Positions 27,398 through 36,276 of a stretch of DNA of 64,000 nucleotides are shown one piece after another. The notes under the pieces were generated by a model that saw only the letters and a list, made by a program, of their open reading frames with translations, was not told the origin of the DNA and ran no database searches. The DNA comes from Acinetobacter pittii (lineage in GTDB: Bacteria > Pseudomonadota > Gammaproteobacteria > Pseudomonadales > Moraxellaceae), in contig NZ_CP139286.1 of assembly GCF_034067285.1 (NCBI RefSeq), positions 2,976,001-3,040,000 of the forward strand, given 5' to 3'. Made by a program: the position numbers and the translations under genes. How positions within the stretch are numbered: position 1 is the stretch's first letter; each line of letters starts with the position of its first letter.

Positions 27398-28633
27398 TTA
27401 AGAACGGTAATCAGCATTAATTTTGACATAGTCGTAAGATAAGTCACAGGTATATACCGTGTCTTTGGCCTGACCACGTCCTAAATCAACACGAATGGTA
27501 ATTTCGGTTTGAGCCATAACACGCGCGCCCGCCTCTTCGGTATAGTCCTCAGCTGCACCGCCGTCTTTACAGATTTGTACGTCGTCTAACCATACTTGAA
27601 TTTTAGACACATCTAAGTCTTTAACTCCTGCATAGCCAATTGCAGCTAAAATACGCCCCCAGTTCGGGTCCGATGCAAAAAGTGCAGTTTTGACCAGTGG
27701 TGAATGCGCAATGCTATAAGCAATGTCACAACATTCTTGAGTATTTGCGCCGCCTTCTACAGCCACAGTAATAAACTTCGTCGCGCCTTCACCATCACGG
27801 ACAATTAACTGTGCTAAACGATTCATTACACGAGCAAGTACTTCTAACACTTTAGCGTAGCGTGCATCGCTTTCCGATGTAATTTCAGCGCCACCCGCCT
27901 GACCAGTTGCCACAAAAATACAAGAGTCATTTGTTGAGGTATCGCCATCAATCGTAATACGGTTAAATGAATGCTCAACCGTAGTCTTTAATAGCTTTTG
28001 TACTAAATCACGGCGAATAGGTGCGTCTGTTGCCACAAAGCTCAACATGGTTGCCATGTTCGGGCGAATCATTCCAGCGCCTTTACTAATACCTGTCATG
28101 GTATAAGTCATACCATCAAGTTCAAATTGTTCAGATGCACCTTTAGGTACGGTGTCTGTCGTCATGATGCCAGATGCAGCATCATTCCAAGCCGTGTCTT
28201 GCAAAGTATTTAACGCCGGCTGCAAACCAGCAAGTAAACGCTCCATTGGAAGCTGCTCACCAATCACACCCGTAGAAAATGGAAGAACTTCAAAACTGTT
28301 TACTCCAGCAAGCTCTGCTAACTTCGCACAAGTATCCTGAGCATTTTTCAACCCCGTAGGCCCAGTTCCCGCATTGGCATTACCCGTATTAATCACTAAA
28401 TAACGAGGGTTACCTTCGGCAAGATGGGCTTTAGAGACATGAACAGGCGCTGCACAAAATGCATTTTGAGTAAATACACCAGCAACATTTGAACCTTCTG
28501 CAAACTCAAAAATGACTAAATCTCGTCGGTTTTGGTAACGTACATATGCTTCTGTTGAGCCAATTTTTACACCTTTTACCACATGCATTTGTGGCATTGT
28601 TACGTCACCGACAGCCATTTTTAGAACATCCAA
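27398..28633 (-). CDS. argJ: Bifunctional ornithine acetyltransferase/N-acetylglutamate synthase
   Basis: The 411-residue proenzyme is cut autocatalytically before the threonine of PNMATMLSF (T195) to give alpha and beta chains. It recycles acetyl groups from N-acetylornithine to glutamate in arginine synthesis and may also use acetyl-Co[12 protein letters not shown] and [11 protein letters not shown] are conserved family segments. A later start at M6 (MAVGDVTM) is also plausible. It stands alone, with the ogt gene upstream on the same strand after a hairpin. Confidence 0.95.
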   Translation of the reverse strand: MDVLKMAVGDVTMPQMHVVKGVKIGSTEAYVRYQNRRDLVIFEFAEGSNVAGVFTQNAFCAAPVHVSKAHLAEGNPRYLVINTGNANAGTGPTGLKNAQDTCAKLAELAGVNSFEVLPFSTGVIGEQLPMERLLAGLQPALNTLQDTAWNDAASGIMTTDTVPKGASEQFELDGMTYTMTGISKGAGMIRPNMATMLSFVATDAPIRRDLVQKLLKTTVEHSFNRITIDGDTSTNDSCIFVATGQAGGAEITSESDARYAKVLEVLARVMNRLAQLIVRDGEGATKFITVAVEGGANTQECCDIAYSIAHSPLVKTALFASDPNWGRILAAIGYAGVKDLDVSKIQVWLDDVQICKDGGAAEDYTEEAGARVMAQTEITIRVDLGRGQAKDTVYTCDLSYDYVKINADYRS

Positions 28634-28733
28634 AGTTTGTTGAATAAGATCAATATTTCAAAAAAGTGATGCAGTAAAGCACCAGCCTTATGAAATATCA
28701 TAATTGACAGCTTAGTAGAAAAGTCTAAAAAAA

Positions 28734-28753
28734 TCGAGCGCAAAAACGGCTCA
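28734..28753 (-). terminator. Terminator overlapping ogt stop
   Basis: On the minus strand GAGC-CGTTTTTGC-GCTC followed by GATTTTTTT, with the stem overlapping the ogt stop codon. It separates ogt from argJ. Confidence 0.5.
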
Positions 28754-29230
28754 TTGTTGCTCTAGTTTTAATAAAATATCTTTCTTATCAAGCCCGCCAG
28801 CAAAACCCACTAAAGCACCACCCGCACCAATGACTCGGTGACAAGGTGCAATAATTGAAATCGGGTTTTTGCCATTTGCCGCGCCCACTGCTCTCACCGC
28901 TTTTTCATTTCCAATTTGAACAGCTATATCTTTATAACTTCTTGTTTCGCCATAAGGGATGGTCAGTAAAGCAGACCAGACCAGCTTTTGAAATGCAGTC
29001 CCTTCAAAATCTAGTGGCAATGTAAACTCACGCCGCTTACCTTCAAAATATTCTTCTAATTGTTGTTCGGTCTTTAATAAAACGGGATGTTCAAGTTGTT
29101 CGACCAGCTCGGCCAGCCGAACACGTTTTGGATTTTCATTGTCCCAAAGTACTGCCACCAAAGCATTTTCATTCGCAACTAGCTTTAATTGCCCAACAGG
29201 CGAATTGATATACTTATAAGACAGCAACAT
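28751..29230 (-). CDS. ogt: Methylated-DNA--protein-cysteine methyltransferase
   Basis: The 159-residue suicide repair protein removes methyl groups from O6-alkylguanine onto C130 in the IIAPCHRVIG motif. The DNA-binding segment IPYGETRSYKDIA precedes it. There is no N-terminal Ada sensor domain, so this is the Ogt form. It starts 11 bp after gdx on the same strand. It therefore probably shares the guanidine-responsive transcript, an unusual pairing. Confidence 0.92.
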   Translation of the reverse strand: MLLSYKYINSPVGQLKLVANENALVAVLWDNENPKRVRLAELVEQLEHPVLLKTEQQLEEYFEGKRREFTLPLDFEGTAFQKLVWSALLTIPYGETRSYKDIAVQIGNEKAVRAVGAANGKNPISIIAPCHRVIGAGGALVGFAGGLDKKDILLKLEQQ

Positions 29231-29241
29231 AGTTTATTCTC

Positions 29242-29571
29242 TTAGGACGGCGATGAAATTTTCATTAAAACCAAACCTGACACAATCAAGACAGCGGCAA
29301 TCATTCGCATAGCGCCAATAGGCTCATGAAGAAAGAAAATACCGACTAAAAATGACCCGATTGCGCCAATTCCTGTCCAAACCGTATAGGCAGTGCCAAG
29401 GGGTAAAGTTTTCATTGAAATTGAAAGTAGAATTACACTCAAAATCATAAAAACTACGGTAATAATACTAGGGGTTAAACGGGTAAAACCTTCGGACATT
29501 TTCATAGAATATGCCCAAATGATTTCAAATACACCTGCTAAAATTAAAATAGCCCAAGCCATAACATTCAC
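29242..29571 (-). CDS. gdx: SMR-family guanidinium exporter Gdx (SugE)
   Basis: The 109-residue protein has four membrane helices. The proton/substrate glutamate is E16 in LAGVFEIIWAYSMK. The Gdx-type segment LPLGTAYTVWTGIGAIGSF distinguishes it from multidrug SMR pumps such as AbeS or EmrE. Gdx exchanges guanidinium for protons as a dual-topology dimer in the inner membrane. A guanidine-II riboswitch directly upstream strongly supports this. It is first in an operon with ogt. Confidence 0.92.
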   Translation of the reverse strand: MNVMAWAILILAGVFEIIWAYSMKMSEGFTRLTPSIITVVFMILSVILLSISMKTLPLGTAYTVWTGIGAIGSFLVGIFFLHEPIGAMRMIAAVLIVSGLVLMKISSPS

Positions 29572-29584
29572 TAATTTTTATAGT

Positions 29585-29633
29585 GTCAGGTCGTCCCGAC
29601 ATGATTACCCATTATGGGGGAGGTCGTTCCTCC
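29585..29633 (-). promoter_or_regulatory. Guanidine-II (mini-ykkC) riboswitch
   Basis: On the minus strand two small hairpins lie in tandem, 18 nt apart. The first is GGAGG-AACGA-CCTCC (29633-29619). The second is GTCGGG-ACGA-CCTGAC (29600-29585). Paired ACGR loops are the defining feature of mini-ykkC, and the gene 13 nt downstream is a guanidinium exporter. The first loop has an extra A. A further small CACTA/TAGTG hairpin sits just before the gdx start. Confidence 0.85.
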
Positions 29634-29711
29634 TTTATGTGAGGACTCAGTTTACTTTAAAATAAAAAATGAAGGCAAACCCTATCTAAAGCTCGCCTGT
29701 CTTAGAGAATC

Positions 29712-30707
29712 TTATTCACTTTTTAACTGTAAAATTTTTCGTGCACCATTTAAGACAAACAAAACAATAATTAATCCAATAATCAAATCAGGATAACGAG
29801 AGCCTGTCATGGCAACCAATATTCCTGCAACAATGACACCTAAGTTTACGATGACATCATTTGCAGAAAAGATATAACTCGCCTTCATATGTGCCCCACT
29901 CTCCTTATGGTCTCTCATTAAATAAAGGCAACTAATATTGGCTGCAAGCGCTAATCCGCCAATTAAAATCATGAGAATTGAAACAGGTTCACTACCATAC
30001 ATAAAACGGCGCAATACATCGATTAACACAAGCATGGCTAAAGCGAACTGAAACCATCCAGAAAGATGCGCAGCCTTTAATTGTGCATTTAGATTTTTAC
30101 CTACCACAAATAAAGCAATGCCATAAATTGCAGCATCGGCAAACATATCAAGCGAGTCAGCAATTAAACCTGTCGATGAAGCAATAATGCCTGCCATCAA
30201 CTCAATGACAAACATGACCCCATTAATCAGTAGCAACCATTGTAAAACTTGCTTTTGTGCTGCATTACTTGAAGAACTGGCTCGAACCTTTTTCGGTTTT
30301 TCAACGGGTTCATAATGTGGCTGTGTTTGTTGTAGTTCGGCCCCTAGCCCTAAACGCTGTAGACTTTGAGTAATCATTTCAGCTTGAACACTGTGATAAA
30401 TCGCCAAATGTCGTGCTGGTAAGTCAAAATGAAGCTCTTGGATATCGTCAGCGTAAGAGGCCAAAGCCATCCTCACCATTTGCTCTTCGGCTGCACAATC
30501 CATACGAGGAATATGATAATAACTTACCCATTGACTCTTTTTAGTCACAGGTTCACTAGGAGTAGAATACTCCTGAGACGGTACGCTTGAGCACCCGCAG
30601 TTAGAACTAGTTTTACTTAAATGTATTTGATTCTGTTGTTTTTCTAAAGCCATCTGTGCACCATAACTGACACAAAAAACAATGCCATTAGTATAAACCA
30701 ATGGCAT
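29712..30707 (-). CDS. Cation diffusion facilitator with HMA-like N-domain
   Basis: The protein has up to 331 residues; a start at 30653 (MALEKQQNQ) gives 313 and is equally likely. A cytosolic N-terminal part has NCGCSS and an HMA-like fold with YYHIPRMDCAAEEQ, which keeps one cysteine of the usual pair. The C-terminal half is a CDF transporter of about six helices with LIADSLDMFADA, where the aspartates bind metal. It follows copB by 28 bp, so a copper-linked or other transition-metal efflux role fits. The metal is unknown. Confidence 0.75.
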   Translation of the reverse strand: MPLVYTNGIVFCVSYGAQMALEKQQNQIHLSKTSSNCGCSSVPSQEYSTPSEPVTKKSQWVSYYHIPRMDCAAEEQMVRMALASYADDIQELHFDLPARHLAIYHSVQAEMITQSLQRLGLGAELQQTQPHYEPVEKPKKVRASSSSNAAQKQVLQWLLLINGVMFVIELMAGIIASSTGLIADSLDMFADAAIYGIALFVVGKNLNAQLKAAHLSGWFQFALAMLVLIDVLRRFMYGSEPVSILMILIGGLALAANISCLYLMRDHKESGAHMKASYIFSANDVIVNLGVIVAGILVAMTGSRYPDLIIGLIIVLFVLNGARKILQLKSE

Positions 30708-30735
30708 GTCATTAAGCTTATTTTTTGTTCGGCAA

Positions 30736-31491
30736 TTAGAACTTAAGTGTTAACCCTGCTCCATAATACCAGCCATGTTCTGAGTCGGTTCCAGTTTGCC
30801 AAGCAGTTTGTTTTAAACCTTTTTCATAGCCGTAACCAACATCAACAAACGGCATCACTTTTTTGTTGATTTCATAACGGGTTTGAAAACCAACTTGTAA
30901 ATTTGATAACCCTGTTTTACTTGCATAGCGAGATTCATCTTGCAAAATAACATCTGCTTTTAAGTAAGGTTTACCAATTAACTTTTGGGTAAAGAGTAAG
31001 TCCCTTTCCGTTTCTAAACTTAACTTCCATAGCTGATCTTCACCTGCATAAAGATAAGCATCGGTTTCAAAAAAGTAAGGTGCCATGCCATGTAAACCGA
31101 CTACACCAGCCCAGCGATCTTGCTTTTCATCTTCTCTCTGCGAACGCTCATAGTTTACTCCAGCCTGTACATCCCAATAATCGGCTACATTTCGACTGTA
31201 AAGTACTGAACTGCCGTAATTAGCATCTTCCGACTCGGCTTTTTCAACATGAGCTTTGATGAATAATTTATTTTCATCAGTTCCCACCCAAGTTTCTAAT
31301 TCAGAAGAAAAGCTGCCTTCTCCTTCTTCATTTTGAGTCCAGCCAGTATCAATTTTTGTTGCTTGATAGATCTGTCCACCATGTTCACGTAAATGATCAT
31401 GTGTTAAGGGTTCTTGTGCCAAAGCAAGAACCGATACACCAGAGAAAACACCGCAACATATCATTTGAGAAAATAACTTAGTGATGCGCAT
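30736..31491 (-). CDS. copB: Copper resistance outer membrane protein CopB
   Basis: The start at 31491 (MRITKLFSQMICC) overlaps the copA end by 14 bp and gives 251 residues with a normal signal peptide ending at ALAQ. Starts further upstream lie inside copA and lack a signal. The mature part matches the CopB beta-barrel family, with DYWDVQAGVNYERS, GLHGMAPYFFETDAYLYAG and SEHGWYYGAGLTLKF at the end. CopB sits in the outer membrane and works with CopA in periplasmic copper handling. The N-terminal Met/His region of some homologues is short here. Confidence 0.9.
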   Translation of the reverse strand: MRITKLFSQMICCGVFSGVSVLALAQEPLTHDHLREHGGQIYQATKIDTGWTQNEEGEGSFSSELETWVGTDENKLFIKAHVEKAESEDANYGSSVLYSRNVADYWDVQAGVNYERSQREDEKQDRWAGVVGLHGMAPYFFETDAYLYAGEDQLWKLSLETERDLLFTQKLIGKPYLKADVILQDESRYASKTGLSNLQVGFQTRYEINKKVMPFVDVGYGYEKGLKQTAWQTGTDSEHGWYYGAGLTLKF

Positions 31492-33415
31492 GACTAGCTC
31501 CTTTCTCATTTTCAGATTGAACAGTTGGCTGGGTCTGAGCGGGTTGTTGCTCATCGTTGACTTGAGCAACAATTAATTTATTCATCATGCCTGCACTCAT
31601 GTGATAGAGCAGATGGCAATGAATCGCCCATTCTCCTAAGGCATCGGCTGTCAGCAACGCAGTAACGGTCTTTCCTGGCGGAACAATAATGGTATGTTTA
31701 TTTGGTAAGTTTTCAGCTTGCTGACCATTTTCCAATTGCATGAACATGCCATGTAAATGCATTGGATGCGCCATCATGCTGTCATTCACAAACTTCAAGC
31801 GGATACGCTCACCATATTTAACTTGCAATGGCGCAGCTTCGCTAAACTTCTTGCCATTAATAGTCCAGATATAACGCTCCATGTTGCCGCCTAAACGAAT
31901 GACTAACTCTCGCTCTGGCGCACGTGTATCTGGTTGAGGACTTAAAGACTGCAAATCGCTATATTGCAGTGCTTTCATACCCGCTGGCGTTGAAGCATTT
32001 GCCCAGCCATAAACTGGTTCATTCTTTTTAGGCTTATTCTCAGATTGAGTCGGCATCTCATGATTCATATTCATCATAGCGTGGTCATGCTCACCCGATG
32101 GCATTGCCGGCATATCATGCTTCATCTCAGGCATCGCTGACATGTCGTGCTTCATTTGCATCATAGAATGATCATGTTCTTCAGATGACATATTTTTCAT
32201 GTCATGATCCCTGCTCATCATTGCATGATCATGATTAGTCTGGCCCGCCTCTTTTTTCATTTCAGGCATAGTCGACATGTCATGTTGCATGTTCATTTGA
32301 TGGCCAGCATGTTTATCACTCGCCCCATCACCATGGTTCATGCCCATATCGTCCATAGTCAATAAAGCGCGTGGACGTGGCTCTGGCATTTGAATTGGGC
32401 CAACCGCCTGAGTATTTTCATTATGCAAAGTACCGATGGCAAAACCACTGCGGTCAATAGACTCTGCTTCAATCTGATAATTTGGCTGTTTAGGTTCTAC
32501 AATGACATCGTAAGTTTCGGCGGTACCAATACGAAACTCATCAATTGCCACAGGCTTAACTGGCTGCCCGTCTGTACTTACAACTGTCATTTTCAAATTT
32601 GGAATTTTAACGTCAAAGAATGACATTGCCGATGCATTAATAAATCGTAATCGAACTTTCTCGCCAGCTTTAAAGTTACCTGTCCAATTCTGCTCTGGTG
32701 TCTTACCATTGACTAAGAAGGTATAGCCCGTCACATCAGACATATCGGTTTTTAACATTCGCATCTGATTCCACATCGAACGATCTTGCCAAGTTGCTTT
32801 TAAGCCTTGTGCTTTAACTTGCTTTAAAACATCCGATACGGTTTCACGGCGGTTTTGATAATACTCCGCAGATTTTTTCAAATTCTTCATAATGCTATCG
32901 CTAGAAGAGTTATGAAAATCTGAAAGCATCACCACATAATCACGATCAGTTTTTTCATGTGCAGCTACGGGTATTTTTCCTTTCGGATAAATCACGAGCG
33001 GGCCATATAAACCATCTTGCTCTTGGCCTTTACTATGGGCGTGATACCAATAGGTGCCGTTTTGTTTCACCTTAAAGCGGTAAACAAAATCTCCGTTTGG
33101 CGCGATTCCTTTAAAACCATTGAAACCCGGTACGCCATCCATTAACCCTGGCAGTAACACCCCATGCCAGTGTAAAGACGTATCTTGATTCTTTAATTGA
33201 TTATGAACATGAATCACAGCCTCATCTCCTTCCTCAAACTCAAGAAGTGGGGCTGTAAATTTTCCATTTACTGTAATTCGCTTTAACGGTTGACCCGTAA
33301 TATTCACCTGCTGTTCATTAATATTCAGGTGATATTCCTTAATTGCGGCAAGAGTCCATGGGGAAACCAATAGACCAAATACAGCGACGAGGCTGCTAAT
33401 TGTTTTATGAGACAT
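31478..33415 (-). CDS. copA: Multicopper oxidase CopA
   Basis: The 645-residue periplasmic multicopper oxidase has all four copper-ligand motifs: HWHG, WYHAHS, HPMHLHG and HCHLLYH. A Met/His-rich stretch (about residues 365-455) carries repeats such as MKHDMSAMPEM that bind Cu(I). The N-terminus looks like a Sec signal (SPWTLAAIKEY) rather than the Tat signal common in CopA. It is the middle gene of a small exported protein-copA-copB-CDF set. It should oxidise Cu(I) and store copper. No copRS regulator genes are seen nearby. Confidence 0.93.
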   Translation of the reverse strand: MSHKTISSLVAVFGLLVSPWTLAAIKEYHLNINEQQVNITGQPLKRITVNGKFTAPLLEFEEGDEAVIHVHNQLKNQDTSLHWHGVLLPGLMDGVPGFNGFKGIAPNGDFVYRFKVKQNGTYWYHAHSKGQEQDGLYGPLVIYPKGKIPVAAHEKTDRDYVVMLSDFHNSSSDSIMKNLKKSAEYYQNRRETVSDVLKQVKAQGLKATWQDRSMWNQMRMLKTDMSDVTGYTFLVNGKTPEQNWTGNFKAGEKVRLRFINASAMSFFDVKIPNLKMTVVSTDGQPVKPVAIDEFRIGTAETYDVIVEPKQPNYQIEAESIDRSGFAIGTLHNENTQAVGPIQMPEPRPRALLTMDDMGMNHGDGASDKHAGHQMNMQHDMSTMPEMKKEAGQTNHDHAMMSRDHDMKNMSSEEHDHSMMQMKHDMSAMPEMKHDMPAMPSGEHDHAMMNMNHEMPTQSENKPKKNEPVYGWANASTPAGMKALQYSDLQSLSPQPDTRAPERELVIRLGGNMERYIWTINGKKFSEAAPLQVKYGERIRLKFVNDSMMAHPMHLHGMFMQLENGQQAENLPNKHTIIVPPGKTVTALLTADALGEWAIHCHLLYHMSAGMMNKLIVAQVNDEQQPAQTQPTVQSENEKGASHAHH

Positions 33416-33456
33416 TGCTGTAATCCTTTTTAATTAAAAAAATAAGTAAGTAAGGA

Positions 33457-33852
33457 TTAAGCTTTAGGTGGGCGTAAAATCTCTTGCCAGTATCCGGCTA
33501 AATGCTGAGCCTGATAAATACTGCTAAATTGAGAGGAAATAGGAATGAATTGTGATTCAAGATCCGGTAATGCTTGCTGTAATGCCAGATTCACAATCTG
33601 ACAATGAACTGGGTTACAGTCCTGACAATGCTCACCATGCGAGTTAAGAGACTGTGTCATATTTTGATGACATATAGTCTGATCATCTGTTTGAACATGC
33701 ATATTCTTATGCGAATTTTTTTCACTATGACACGGCATTGTATGAAGATCATGCTGCATCGGCGTCTGAGCAATAGACACACCACTCCACCCAATGACCA
33801 AAGTCATTAGGAACACAAACCAAGCATACTTGCGTAAGTGTTGTAGAGTCAT
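33457..33852 (-). CDS. Small exported His/Cys-rich protein, copper-operon associated
   Basis: The 131-residue protein has a signal peptide ending near SIAQTP. The mature region is rich in metal-binding residues, including HDLHTMPCHSEKNSHK and HGEHCQDCNPVHC. It is 41 bp upstream of copA on the same strand and probably the first gene of the operon. A periplasmic copper-binding role is a reasonable inference. I do not recognise a named family with certainty. Confidence 0.65.
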   Translation of the reverse strand: MTLQHLRKYAWFVFLMTLVIGWSGVSIAQTPMQHDLHTMPCHSEKNSHKNMHVQTDDQTICHQNMTQSLNSHGEHCQDCNPVHCQIVNLALQQALPDLESQFIPISSQFSSIYQAQHLAGYWQEILRPPKA

Positions 33853-33955
33853 TAGAGCTTATTGCCTAGAACCGACGGTTAATCTTAACTCCATTAGCAT
33901 AACCAAGTTTTAAAACAGATACAATTTTCATTCTTAACTGTTTGTTTTTAAATGA

Positions 33956-34777
33956 TTAAGAAAATGGTGTTTGGTGCTGAAGCACTAAATCAATTACATG
34001 TAATGCCCCCTCTTGCTCGTTACTTACAGTTGCATAAGGAGCTACAGCTTTTAAAGCTTCTACTGCATTTTCAACTGCAAACCCATACCCCACAGCTTTA
34101 ATCATCTGAATATCATTATTGTTATCACCAATCGCGACTACTTGATCAGGTTCAACCTGCCATTTTTGTAGTAATAGCTTTAAACCATGGGCTTTATGTT
34201 GGTCTGGAAGGATTAAATCAATAAAATTAAAACCACTTGAAACAGGTACTAAGACTTTATCTTTCACAAAACTTTGCTTCTGGAAATGTTCAAAAATCGT
34301 AAAGCTTTCATTCTCATCGGCAGTAAAAGTAATTTTACATACCAAGTCATCTAGTGCATAAAAGTCATCTACAACTGCCAGCTTTTCAAAATATCGAGCG
34401 ACTTTGGCATAGTCCTCTGCGTTCATACTGCGATGTACATAAGCACTTTGTTTCCCACAAATGACCATTTTAGAAATATATGTAGAGTCAATCGCTTTTA
34501 AAATTTCAATAAACTGTTGCTGGCTTAAATGAGCAAATGCTAACTCTTGTCCTGCATCTACAACGTGCGCACCATTTTCTGCAATAAAAGTAATTTCATG
34601 ACTAATTTCTGGGAAATAGGTAATAAGCTTTGCGAGTTGGTTTCCACTTGCGACCACAAAATGAATATTATTTCGTTTTAATTGTTCGTACTGATTTAAA
34701 AAACGTGTTTTGTTGTACTGCTTCTTAGAATTAAGAAAAGTCCCATCCATATCTACCGCTAAAATTTTTATCGACAT
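33956..34777 (-). CDS. Cof-type HAD-IIB hydrolase
   Basis: The 273-residue protein has HAD motif I DMDGTFLNSKK, an FVVASGNQ segment (motif II) and motif III/IV IGDNNNDIQMI. A type IIB cap lies between. Cof/YidA-like enzymes dephosphorylate sugar phosphates or cofactors such as pyridoxal or flavin phosphates in the cytosol. The substrate cannot be deduced. It is a single gene between the copper operon and the DnaA-box region. Confidence 0.88.
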   Translation of the reverse strand: MSIKILAVDMDGTFLNSKKQYNKTRFLNQYEQLKRNNIHFVVASGNQLAKLITYFPEISHEITFIAENGAHVVDAGQELAFAHLSQQQFIEILKAIDSTYISKMVICGKQSAYVHRSMNAEDYAKVARYFEKLAVVDDFYALDDLVCKITFTADENESFTIFEHFQKQSFVKDKVLVPVSSGFNFIDLILPDQHKAHGLKLLLQKWQVEPDQVVAIGDNNNDIQMIKAVGYGFAVENAVEALKAVAPYATVSNEQEGALHVIDLVLQHQTPFS

Positions 34778-34860
34778 TAATTATCTAAATCTCTGACTAA
34801 AATCTTATTAAAACAAATTTAGCTTTATTTTTCATGACACTTTTACAGTTTTATACTGAA

Positions 34861-34905
34861 CTATTCACAAAAAGTTTTACACAGAGCCATCTCGTTTTTT
34901 ACACA
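34861..34905 (+). promoter_or_regulatory. Upstream DnaA boxes (three)
   Basis: TTTTACACA occurs at 34875-34883 and 34897-34905, both exact matches to TTWTNCACA. CTATTCACA at 34861-34869 is one mismatch away. All are in the same orientation as the phased array 145 bp to the right. Confidence 0.6.
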
Positions 34906-34963
34906 GGTTATTTTTTAGTAAAGCTTAATAAAAAACCAGATAATAAAATATACAGCGAGCATA

Positions 34964-34997
34964 AAAAAAGAACGCCAAAACGTTCTTTTTTCATCAT
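34964..34997. terminator. Bidirectional terminator after rpe
   Basis: AAAAAAAGAACG, a CCAAAA loop, then CGTTCTTTTTT. The A and T flanks let it end rpe transcription on the minus strand. It separates the two groups of DnaA boxes. Confidence 0.8.
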
Positions 34998-35049
34998 TTT
35001 TGTCTAGAGAATAAACGGTTGATCTAATTTTGTTTATTTTACCAACATC

Positions 35050-35118
35050 TTATCCATACGGTTATCAACACAGTTATCCATACAGTTATAAACAAAGTTA
35101 TCCACAAGCTTATTCTCA
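35050..35118 (+). promoter_or_regulatory. Phased array of six DnaA boxes, 12-bp period
   Basis: 9-mers starting at 35050, 35062, 35074, 35086, 35098 and 35110 read TTATCCATA, TTATCAACA, TTATCCATA, TTATAAACA, TTATCCACA and TTATTCTCA. The fifth is the exact strong consensus; the others differ at one or more positions. All share one orientation and a strict 12-bp spacing, which suits a cooperative DnaA filament. The chromosomal origin itself is not indicated here because dnaA is absent. Confidence 0.7.
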
Positions 35119-35132
35119 GATGAATATCTTTT

Positions 35133-35819
35133 TTAAGCGTCTACGCTACCTACTTTTGCAAGTTCTGCACGCATTTGATCAATCACAACTTTATAATCTG
35201 GTTGACCAAAAATTGCTGAACCGGCAACAAACATATCTGCCCCAGCTTCTGCAATTTCACGGATATTTGCAGGACCAACACCACCATCAACTTCTAAACG
35301 AATATCACGACCACTCGCATCAATGATTTTACGAGCTTCACGTAATTTTTCTAAAGTCATTGGAATGAACTTTTGTCCACCAAAACCAGGGTTTACACTC
35401 ATTAATAAAATTTGGTCAACTTTATCAAGTACATAATCAAGATAGTGCAATGGCGTTGCTGGGTTGAAAACTAAGCCTGCTTTAGCACCACCAGACTTAA
35501 TCAACTGTAGTGAACGATCAATGTGGTGAGATGCTTCTGGGTGGAATGTAATAATATCTGCACCAGCTTCCAAAAAGTCTCCAATAATTCGGTCAACTGG
35601 AGATACCATTAGGTGCACATCAACTGGCGCTGTAATCCCATAATTTTTTAAAGCCTTACATACACCTGCACCAAAAGTTAAATTTGGAACGTAGTGATTA
35701 TCCATCACATCAAAATGTACTACATCGGCACCTGCGGCTAACACTTTGTCTACATCTTCGCCTAAACGAGCAAAATCGGCAGATAAAATAGAAGGAGCAA
35801 TTAAGTAGGGCTTGGACAT
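35133..35819 (-). CDS. rpe: Ribulose-phosphate 3-epimerase
   Basis: The 228-residue TIM barrel interconverts ribulose 5-phosphate and xylulose 5-phosphate in the pentose phosphate pathway. Conserved segments are [34 protein letters not shown] and [13 protein letters not shown], with DGG and AGSAIFG at the phosphate site. It is divergent from a DUF2218 gene. Its 3' end is followed by the DnaA-box array and the terminator at 34964. Confidence 0.95.
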   Translation of the reverse strand: MSKPYLIAPSILSADFARLGEDVDKVLAAGADVVHFDVMDNHYVPNLTFGAGVCKALKNYGITAPVDVHLMVSPVDRIIGDFLEAGADIITFHPEASHHIDRSLQLIKSGGAKAGLVFNPATPLHYLDYVLDKVDQILLMSVNPGFGGQKFIPMTLEKLREARKIIDASGRDIRLEVDGGVGPANIREIAEAGADMFVAGSAIFGQPDYKVVIDQMRAELAKVGSVDA

Positions 35820-35997
35820 AGGTGAATGACCTGGCTAAAAATTTAAGGAGAGGCTTAAAATTATAACAAAAAAGAAACTACTTGGCCCGCGCTTCCTTGT
35901 TTAAATGACAACATTTCAAACTTGAAACGTAACGTTGCAACAATAGAATGCTAACGTCTAAACGAATTTGTTAAGGTACATTAAACCAATGTGAGGA

Positions 35998-36276
35998 TTG
36001 ATAATGAAAAGCACAACTTATCTATTAACAAACGATGGAAAACGCATTGCAAAACGTCTGGTTAATCATTGGAAACACAAGTTCGAAGTACAAGAAACTG
36101 AACAAGACTTTAAAATCTTAATGCCTACAGCAACGATTACACTTGCACCAGAAACAGAGCAGTTAAATGTTGCGATTGATAGCCAATTAGATGCCCACGA
36201 CCACTTAGAAAAAGTTGTCCTTGATCATCTAAACCGTATGGCTCAACAAGAATTTCAGGTGGAATGGCTGCACTAA
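35998..36276 (+). CDS. DUF2218 domain protein
   Basis: The 92-residue protein matches the DUF2218 family, small cytosolic proteins with a conserved KRL-NHW-HKFEV pattern and a histidine-containing middle. The longest frame starts with TTG at 35998; ATG at 36004 (MKSTTYLLT) is preferable on codon grounds and gives 90 residues. Some homologues sit near siderophore or iron genes, but no function is known. The stop is directly before the convergent fghA end, with no gap. Confidence 0.75.
   Translation: MIMKSTTYLLTNDGKRIAKRLVNHWKHKFEVQETEQDFKILMPTATITLAPETEQLNVAIDSQLDAHDHLEKVVLDHLNRMAQQEFQVEWLH

Larger units (their letters stand above)
34778..35132. other. Intergenic region with DnaA-box cluster
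   Basis: The region lies between the HAD gene and rpe. It contains an AT-rich segment, a bidirectional terminator and nine DnaA-box-like 9-mers. A plus-strand ORF here is Tyr/Ser-rich only because it translates a 12-bp repeat, and it is not a gene. Confidence 0.8.

Noticed and set aside
29242..29571. Multidrug SMR pump such as AbeS/EmrE
   Set aside because: The Gdx-type motif (YTVWTGIGA) and the guanidine-II riboswitch favour a guanidinium exporter.
34861..35118. Chromosomal replication origin oriC
   Set aside because: No dnaA, dnaN, rpmH or gyrB genes are near. Boxes alone do not show an origin, so a regulatory DnaA site is the more cautious reading.
35030..35326. Tyr/Ser-rich 98-residue ORF on the plus strand
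   Set aside because: Its repeats are only the translation of the 12-bp DnaA-box array, and the rest overlaps rpe on the opposite strand.
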